A DNA stretch of 7,546 bases from an uncultured Burkholderiales bacterium (GTDB taxonomy: Bacteria; Pseudomonadota; Gammaproteobacteria; Burkholderiales; Thiobacillaceae). Made by a program: the position numbers and the translations under genes. Under the pieces are notes generated by a model, which was given only the letters and a program-made list of their open reading frames with translations, searched no databases and was not told the DNA's origin. Positions 1-4,590 of the stretch are shown here, piece by piece (within the stretch, counting starts at the first letter, position 1; each line of letters starts with the position of its first letter). The stretch lies in NCBI GenBank assembly GCA_937925755.1, contig CALAMX010000074.1:1-7546 (forward strand), given 5' to 3'.

Positions 1-792
1 GACCGCCACCGGCGCCTTGATGGCGGGGTGTGGGTCATAGCCCTCCAGGCGGAAATCCTCGTAGCGGAAGGCGAACAGGTCGCGCACGTCGGGGTTTAGG
101 TGCATGGTCGGCAGCGGTCGTGGCTCGCGTGTGAGCTGAAGTCTGACCTGATCCAGGTGGTTGAGATAGATGTGGGCATCCCCCAGGGTGTGAATGAACT
201 CACCGGGTTTAAGTCCCGTCACCTGGGCGATCATCATGGTCAGCAGGGCATAGGAGGCGATATTGAAGGGCACCCCCAGGAAGAGGTCAGCGCTGCGCTG
301 ATAGAGCTGGCAGGACAGGCGGCCCTCTGCGACATAAAACTGGAACAACACATGGCAGGGCGGCAGCTTCATTTTCTCGATCTCACCGACGTTCCAGGCG
401 CTGACCACAAGCCGGCGCGAGTCGGGGTGGCTGCGGATTTGCGCCACGACCTGGGCGATCTGGTCGATGTGCCGGCCATCCGCCGTCGGCCAGGAGCGCC
501 ACTGGTAACCGTAGATCGGGCCGAGGTCACCGTTGGCGTCAGCCCATTCGTCCCAGATGGTCACGCCGTTGTCGCGCAGATAGGCGATGTTGGTGTCCCC
601 ACGCAGAAACCACAGCAGCTCGTGAATGATGGACTTGAGATGCACCTTCTTGGTGGTCACCAAGGGGAAGCCCTCGGCCAAGTCGAAACGCATCTGATAG
701 CCGAACACCGAGAGCGTGCCCGTGCCGGTGCGGTCCTCCTTGCGCACGCCGTATTCCAACACATGGCGCAGGAGTTGGTGATACTGTTGCAT
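1..792 (-). CDS. thyA: Thymidylate synthase ThyA (stop codon beyond window edge)
   Basis: Converts dUMP to dTMP in the cytoplasm using 5,10-methylenetetrahydrofolate as methyl donor and reductant. The reading frame runs from ATG at 792 to the window edge and gives 264 residues, the same length as E. coli ThyA. It ends in IKAPVAV, very like the family C-terminus, so only the stop codon is missing. The phosphate-binding Arg21 lies in RTGTGTLSVFG. The catalytic cysteine is Cys146 in PPCHV, followed by the QLYQRSADLFLGVPFN dUMP-binding segment. The start is 5 bases after the PilZ gene stop. An AAGGA lies about 12 bases before the ATG, a little far for an ideal ribosome binding site, so coupled translation is plausible. 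A folA gene often follows thyA, but that would be outside the window. Identification is secure. Confidence 0.97.
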   Translation of the reverse strand, partial: MQQYHQLLRHVLEYGVRKEDRTGTGTLSVFGYQMRFDLAEGFPLVTTKKVHLKSIIHELLWFLRGDTNIAYLRDNGVTIWDEWADANGDLGPIYGYQWRSWPTADGRHIDQIAQVVAQIRSHPDSRRLVVSAWNVGEIEKMKLPPCHVLFQFYVAEGRLSCQLYQRSADLFLGVPFNIASYALLTMMIAQVTGLKPGEFIHTLGDAHIYLNHLDQVRLQLTREPRPLPTMHLNPDVRDLFAFRYEDFRLEGYDPHPAIKAPVAV

Positions 793-797
793 GGCGC

Positions 798-1697
798 TCA
801 ATATTCCTTGAACAGGTGCTGATAGACCAGGTTCATGATGATCAGGCGCTGCGCTGGGTTGATCTCGCCGAATTGTAGCCCCACCACCTGCATGAGCCTG
901 CCCTTGTCATCGGTCTCCTCGCCAAACGAACGGATGATGGCCGGCGTGGTGACGATCTCCTCGATGTCCTCTAGCTTCACCTTGAAGGTGATGAACACCC
1001 GCCCTCCCTTCTCGCCGAACCGTACCGGCGAGTGTACCCGGGCGCCACCCACACTCAGGTCGACGATGCGACCGGAGGCAATCAGCGGACCGCCCTCGCA
1101 CTCGTAGATGGCGATGATGATGTCCACCGGGGCGCGCAGGGCCTGCCGCACCCGCACGGCGTGCACTGCGTTGGGATAGGACAAATGCAAATAGGCATAA
1201 GGCAAGAGATTCACCTTGAGCACACGCGCCTTGAAACCGCAGACATTCACTCCGGAGAAGGCACGCACCAGGAAACTCTGCCCCTCGCGCACGAAGATGA
1301 GCTTGTCATCGACCACGGGGTGACTGACCAGGACGCTCTTGCCCTTGTACATGCCGATGATGCGCACGTTGTAGCGCTCGTCCATCCCCTCCTGCAGGCC
1401 CTGCAACTGTACCAGGTCGCCCGGGGCGAAGCGGACCCGGTCGAAGGGGATGTCCACGCCGTCTTCGAGCGGTTGCCCCTGCACTACCTCCCCTCCCTGC
1501 GGGCATTCGGGATCCAGAGCGCGGGGGCGTTCCTCACGGTACAGCCCCTTCTCGATGAGGGTCTCGATCTGGTGTTCACTGGTCACCACCACCCCTTTAT
1601 TGAGCAGCAGAACGTGCTGCTCATCGTAGACCGCCCAAGGCAGGGGCTTACCGATGGCGATGTCCGACTTGCGGACCGGGATGAGCGCATCCTTCAT
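798..1697 (-). CDS. YcgR-like PilZ-domain protein, predicted c-di-GMP receptor
   Basis: Predicted cytoplasmic cyclic di-GMP effector of 299 residues. Three parts are visible. Residues 1-55 form a short N-terminal module (IPVRKSDIAIGKPLPWAVYD) resembling the segment found before some HD-GYP and PilZ domains. Residues about 88-175 form a YcgR-type beta domain (FAPGDLVQLQ, VRIIGMYKGKSVLVSHP). Residues about 180-299 are a PilZ domain with both ligand motifs intact: RxxxR (Arg184 and Arg188 in RQALR) and DLSVGG at 213-218. YcgR-like proteins commonly act on flagella, but no flagellar gene is nearby, so the output is unknown. I chose ATG 1697. A TTG at 1733 would add 12 low-complexity residues. Neither start has a clear Shine-Dalgarno sequence, and the gene overlaps the end of the lipoprotein gene by about 50 bases, which suggests coupled translation. 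Confidence 0.88.
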   Translation of the reverse strand: MKDALIPVRKSDIAIGKPLPWAVYDEQHVLLLNKGVVVTSEHQIETLIEKGLYREERPRALDPECPQGGEVVQGQPLEDGVDIPFDRVRFAPGDLVQLQGLQEGMDERYNVRIIGMYKGKSVLVSHPVVDDKLIFVREGQSFLVRAFSGVNVCGFKARVLKVNLLPYAYLHLSYPNAVHAVRVRQALRAPVDIIIAIYECEGGPLIASGRIVDLSVGGARVHSPVRFGEKGGRVFITFKVKLEDIEEIVTTPAIIRSFGEETDDKGRLMQVVGLQFGEINPAQRLIIMNLVYQHLFKEY

Positions 1698-2502
1698 GGC
1701 TGGCGGGCTCTGTGGCGAGGGCGATGCTGTCAAGCTGGGAATTCAAAAGCTTGGCCAGATCCGTATTGTAGGCATCGGCGAAGGCGATGTGGAAATCCGC
1801 CCCCTCCTGCAAGGCGACGAGCCAGCGCCTGAATGCCGCCGGGTCGTGTGCCCGCAGCAGCTCGACCGCGCACCAGGCTTGGCGATAAAACTCATGGATG
1901 TCGAGCCCGAAGGCCTCGGCCCGGTGGCGCTGCCCGGGGACGTCGCGCCGATCGAAATCGATCCGTCGGCCATCCCGCCAGGCAGTGTATGTGGCCCTAT
2001 CGCTGGCGAACTCGGCTCCACCACCCTCCGCCACGGCGGTGGCCAGCCCCTCGTGGAACCACACCGGGATCCAGGGACTGTAGTGGCCAAGACGCTGGCC
2101 GAGGTGCACGTGCGAAAGCTCGTGCGCGAGTATGCCTGGCAGGCGGTCGGCCTCGACGCCGAACAAGCGCGGCGAGAGGACGAGCCGGTTGTCCGCCACC
2201 ACGGCCGCCGTAAGACCCGGCGTCTTCACCAGGCGCGTGAAGCAGGTCACCGTCGCACAGACATGAATGTTCGGCGGCGCCCGGAAAGGCAGACCGTGAA
2301 CGCGCTCTACACGCGCCACCGCGGCATCGAGCAGGGCATGGACACGCGCGGCGTGAGCACTAGCCCCCTCTTCCAGCCGGATGCGGGGATCGGACGGATA
2401 AGGCCGGAAACCCTCCGCTTGGGTTTGCGGGGCAGGCCCATCCGGTGTCACGCAACCCAAGAGCATGTAACTGCACAGACCAAGCGCGAGCAAGGTGCGC
2501 AT
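1648..2502 (-). CDS. Predicted lipoprotein zinc metallopeptidase (HExxH...E)
   Basis: A 284-residue exported protein that I cannot assign to a named gene. The N-terminus is a lipoprotein signal: MRT, a hydrophobic stretch, then the lipobox LLGC with the lipidated Cys at 17. A likely gluzincin core follows. HELSH at 127-131 supplies two His ligands (127, 131) and the catalytic Glu128, and WFHEGLA at 148-154 supplies the probable third ligand, Glu151. Cys82 and Cys87 (HVCATVTCF) could form a periplasmic disulfide. The pattern resembles peptidase-MA-like domains, but the substrate cannot be inferred. ATG 2502 shares its A with the upstream TGA stop (TGATG), and no Shine-Dalgarno is present, so reinitiation is likely; a TTG at 2505 is a less likely start. 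The last roughly 17 residues overlap the PilZ gene out of frame and look like an unconserved tail. Peptidase activity is inferred from motifs. Confidence 0.82.
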   Translation of the reverse strand: MRTLLALGLCSYMLLGCVTPDGPAPQTQAEGFRPYPSDPRIRLEEGASAHAARVHALLDAAVARVERVHGLPFRAPPNIHVCATVTCFTRLVKTPGLTAAVVADNRLVLSPRLFGVEADRLPGILAHELSHVHLGQRLGHYSPWIPVWFHEGLATAVAEGGGAEFASDRATYTAWRDGRRIDFDRRDVPGQRHRAEAFGLDIHEFYRQAWCAVELLRAHDPAAFRRWLVALQEGADFHIAFADAYNTDLAKLLNSQLDSIALATEPASHEGCAHPGPQVGHRHR

Positions 2503-3056
2503 CAATGCGTACGGAGGCGGGCCAGTTCGTTCAGGATGTCGAGTACCAGACTGCGAGCGAGTGGCCCCATACCGCGGCAGAGCAGAGCGGCGTCGCGCTC
2601 GCCATCGACCAGACGGCGCATGATGCCGCCCAGTCGGGCCATGTCGCCGCCGACCCGTAGCATCTGCTCGGCCATGGTGGCCAATGCGGTGAGGGCCTGT
2701 ACATCCCCCCGGGCGGCGGCATGGATCATTGCGGCAAGCCCAGGCGCCGCCGTGGTGGGGTCTCCCGCCGGTGCGAGCGGCGGCAGATTGGCCGGGTCTT
2801 CGAGACCGGCCAGAATGGCCTCGGCGATCACCCGGTCCTCGTCGTCGAGTCCCAACAGTACGGACCGGTCGCGCCGGCCATCGACGATGGTACGGATCGC
2901 GCCGACGAGCCGGCGCCAGCCCTGATCCTCGGCGGCCTGCAGCATCGCCATGAGCTGGGGCCGCCGTACCGGGTCGCGGCAGGCCTGTACTACACCGTGG
3001 ATGAAGGGCGCGTGCGCGCGCAGGATCTGTTCGGCGGCTTCAGGCAGTCGGGCCAT
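2502..3056 (-). CDS. Conserved-looking helical protein of unknown function with internal duplication
   Basis: A 184-residue protein I do not recognise. It has no signal peptide and no transmembrane segment, is rich in Ala, Leu and Arg, and is probably all-helical and cytoplasmic. Two similar halves are visible: the segment at about 51-85 (GAIRTIVDGRRDRSVLLGL) matches the segment at about 142-178 (GGIMRRLVDGERDAALLCRG), sharing IVDG/LVDG, RD, LL and a closing IL..L. A Pro/Ala-rich linker (about 88-106) separates them. No catalytic motif stands out. The ATG at 3056 has a good ribosome binding site, GGAGA about 6 bases upstream, inside the end of bpt, which it overlaps by 17 bases. Its stop overlaps the start of the lipoprotein gene. 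The ribosome binding site, coding register and tight packing make it a real gene; a protein-binding or scaffold role is only a guess. Confidence 0.8.
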   Translation of the reverse strand: MARLPEAAEQILRAHAPFIHGVVQACRDPVRRPQLMAMLQAAEDQGWRRLVGAIRTIVDGRRDRSVLLGLDDEDRVIAEAILAGLEDPANLPPLAPAGDPTTAAPGLAAMIHAAARGDVQALTALATMAEQMLRVGGDMARLGGIMRRLVDGERDAALLCRGMGPLARSLVLDILNELARLRTH

Positions 3057-3783
3057 GTACTGTCTCCAGAAGCTGCCAGCGGCCGTCGATCAGACCCTCG
3101 ATCGGTCGGTACTGGCGTTTGTAAGCCATCTTCGGGCTGTTGCCGATCCAATAACCCAAATAGACAAAGGATAGTCCCATCCGCCGGGCCAGCTCGACCA
3201 GGGTCAGGACGTTGTAGACCCCCAACCCGCGCCGGCCGAGCTCGGGCGCATAGAATGCGTACACGGCCGACAGGCCGTCGAGGAGGCGGTCGACCAGGCT
3301 CACCATCACCACCCGTCCGTCCAGGGTGTACTCGACCAGCGCGCTATCCACTCGGCTCATGAGCAGAAAATTACGGTACTGCTCGCGATCGTCCTGGTCC
3401 ATGCCACCGCCCGCGTGACGTGCGCGCTGATAACGCCGGTAGAGGCGGTAGTGGGTCTCGTCGAAAACCAGCGGCTTGAGGATGTAGCCGACATCGTGGT
3501 TGCGTGTTCGGCAGCGACGTTGACTACGGTTGGGTGTGAAATCCGCGACCGGCAGGCGGACCGGCACACAGGCGTGGCAGTTGTCGCAGCGCGGACGGTA
3601 GACGTTGAGACCACTGCGCCGGAACCCTTGCCGCACCAACTCGGAATAGACGGTGCTGTCGACGAGGTGGCTGGGAGTGACCACCTGCGAGCGCGCGAAT
3701 CGGTTCGGCAGATAGCCGCATGGATAGGCCGCCGTCAGATAGAACTGTAAGCGGTAAAGGGGCAGGTCACGCAGGAAGGTCAT
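3040..3783 (-). CDS. bpt: Aspartate/glutamate leucyltransferase Bpt
   Basis: Transfers Leu from leucyl-tRNA to N-terminal Asp or Glu of proteins in the cytoplasm, creating a destabilising N-terminus recognised by ClpS/ClpAP. The 247 residues match the family's length. Diagnostic segments are PCGYLPNRFAR near 21-31, the cysteine-rich YRPRCDNCHACVPVRLPV at 62-79, ATE-type FNFL-like RNFLLMS around 137-143, and the C-terminal GNAT-like part with YLGYWIGNSPKMAYK at 208-222. The frame continues upstream of 3783 without a stop, but those residues are unlike the family; MTFLRDLPLYRLQFYLT is the usual start and lies 17 bases inside the end of aat. The Shine-Dalgarno is weak, so coupling to aat is likely. 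The gene belongs with aat in the N-degron pathway. The symbol ate is also used for this family; the Bpt subfamily is my choice from the N-terminal motifs and bacterial context. Confidence 0.94.
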   Translation of the reverse strand: MTFLRDLPLYRLQFYLTAAYPCGYLPNRFARSQVVTPSHLVDSTVYSELVRQGFRRSGLNVYRPRCDNCHACVPVRLPVADFTPNRSQRRCRTRNHDVGYILKPLVFDETHYRLYRRYQRARHAGGGMDQDDREQYRNFLLMSRVDSALVEYTLDGRVVMVSLVDRLLDGLSAVYAFYAPELGRRGLGVYNVLTLVELARRMGLSFVYLGYWIGNSPKMAYKRQYRPIEGLIDGRWQLLETVHGPTA

Positions 3784-4567
3784 GACCGGAATGCTCGTGG
3801 GGCGAAAAAGGCCTTCGGCGCAGGCCTCCCGTGGCCGGTCGCGAGCCCCCCTTGGGACTGCATGCCGGCGCCTCCCAGGTGGCCGGCGCGAAGCGCCAGG
3901 GCAAGGGCTGCCCAGGCAGTGCCGTGAGCTCGGATAACCGAGTGATGAATTCCTGGCGCGGGATCTCACGGGCGCCGAGCGAGGCGAGGTGAGGCGTGCT
4001 CATCTGGCAATCGATGAGACCATAGCCCCAGGCGCGAAGTTGCCTCACTAGATGGGCAAAGGCGATCTTGGAGGCATCCGGCACGCGGTAAAACATGGAC
4101 TCGCCGAAGAAGACCCGGCCGATCGCCACGCCATACAGGCCGCCGACCAGGCGGCCATCAATCCAGGTCTCGACCGAGTGGGCATGCCCCAGATGGTGTA
4201 GACGCGTATAGGCGGCCAGCATGCTCGGCGTGATCCAGGTGCCGCGCTGGCCTGGCCGCGGCGCGGCGCAGGCCTGCATGACCGTGGTGAAGGCACTGTC
4301 CACACGGATCTCGTAGTCGCCGCGGCGCAACCGCTTACGCAGCGAACGGCCGGGCGCGAACTCGTCGGGGAAAAGCACCATGCGGGGGTCGGGCGACCAC
4401 CAAAGGATGGGCTCGCCGGCATTGAACCAGGGGAAGATGCCGCGCCGATAGGCATCGAGCAGACGCGCGGGGGTAAGGTCCGCCCCTGCGGCCAATAGGC
4501 CGTTGGGCTCGGCCAGGGCCTGCTCGACCGGCGGAAAGGGATCGGTGGCGCGCAACCAGGGGATCAT
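3767..4567 (-). CDS. aat: Leucyl/phenylalanyl-tRNA-protein transferase Aat
   Basis: Transfers Leu or Phe from aminoacyl-tRNA to proteins starting with Lys or Arg, marking them for ClpS/ClpAP degradation. The 266-residue product carries the family blocks in order: PNGLLAAGADL (21-31), RRGIFPWFNAGEPILWWSPDPR (41-62, GIFPW core), GTWITPSMLAAY (109-120), HSVETW (130-135), GGLYGVAIGRVFFGESMF (142-159) and LIDCQMSTPHLASLGAREI (184-202). It is about 30 residues longer than E. coli Aat (234). The excess is a Pro/Arg/Gly-rich tail after about residue 232 with no visible domain. ATG 4567 gives the usual N-terminus MIPWL. No Shine-Dalgarno precedes it, and a TAAAAT hexamer ends seven bases upstream, consistent with a leaderless or very short leader. 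First gene of the minus-strand operon, divergent from ccoI. Confidence 0.96.
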   Translation of the reverse strand: MIPWLRATDPFPPVEQALAEPNGLLAAGADLTPARLLDAYRRGIFPWFNAGEPILWWSPDPRMVLFPDEFAPGRSLRKRLRRGDYEIRVDSAFTTVMQACAAPRPGQRGTWITPSMLAAYTRLHHLGHAHSVETWIDGRLVGGLYGVAIGRVFFGESMFYRVPDASKIAFAHLVRQLRAWGYGLIDCQMSTPHLASLGAREIPRQEFITRLSELTALPGQPLPWRFAPATWEAPACSPKGGSRPATGGLRRRPFSPHEHSGHDLPA

Positions 4568-4573
4568 GCGGCC

Positions 4574-4579
4574 ATTTTA
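4574..4579 (-). promoter_or_regulatory. Possible -10 element for the aat operon
   Basis: On the minus strand this reads TAAAAT, five of six matches to the sigma-70 -10 consensus. A transcript starting six to seven bases downstream would begin at or next to the A of the aat ATG. No convincing -35 hexamer sits 16-18 bases upstream, so the call rests on one hexamer and the lack of any other room for a promoter outside coding sequence. Confidence 0.3.
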
Positions 4580-4584
4580 GCCGG

Positions 4585-4590
4585 TACAAT
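4585..4590 (+). promoter_or_regulatory. Possible -10 element for ccoI
   Basis: TACAAT matches the sigma-70 -10 consensus at five of six positions and overlaps the first ATG (4589). If used, transcription would begin near 4597, and translation would have to use the second ATG at 4601 with a leader of only a few bases. No good -35 is present 17 bases upstream (GATCAT), so an activator or a different promoter further inside aat is equally possible. Confidence 0.25.

Noticed and set aside
100..822. A 240-codon plus-strand frame opposite thyA
   Set aside because: thyA is unmistakable on the other strand, with its catalytic Cys146 and full-length match; this frame is a shadow.
1032..1832. A 266-codon plus-strand frame antisense to the PilZ gene
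   Set aside because: Its His/Asp/Leu-rich composition is the mirror of the PilZ codons; no homology or start signal is visible.
1654..2925. A 423-codon open frame on the plus strand across the peptidase and 184-residue genes
   Set aside because: It spans two real minus-strand genes, has no ribosome binding site or domain, and turns into low-complexity Arg/Ser sequence at its end.
3784..3969. Upstream extension of bpt by 62 residues in the open frame
   Set aside because: The added residues are Arg/Pro-rich, lie entirely within aat and are unlike Bpt N-termini; the family start MTFLRDLPLY at 3783 fits much better.
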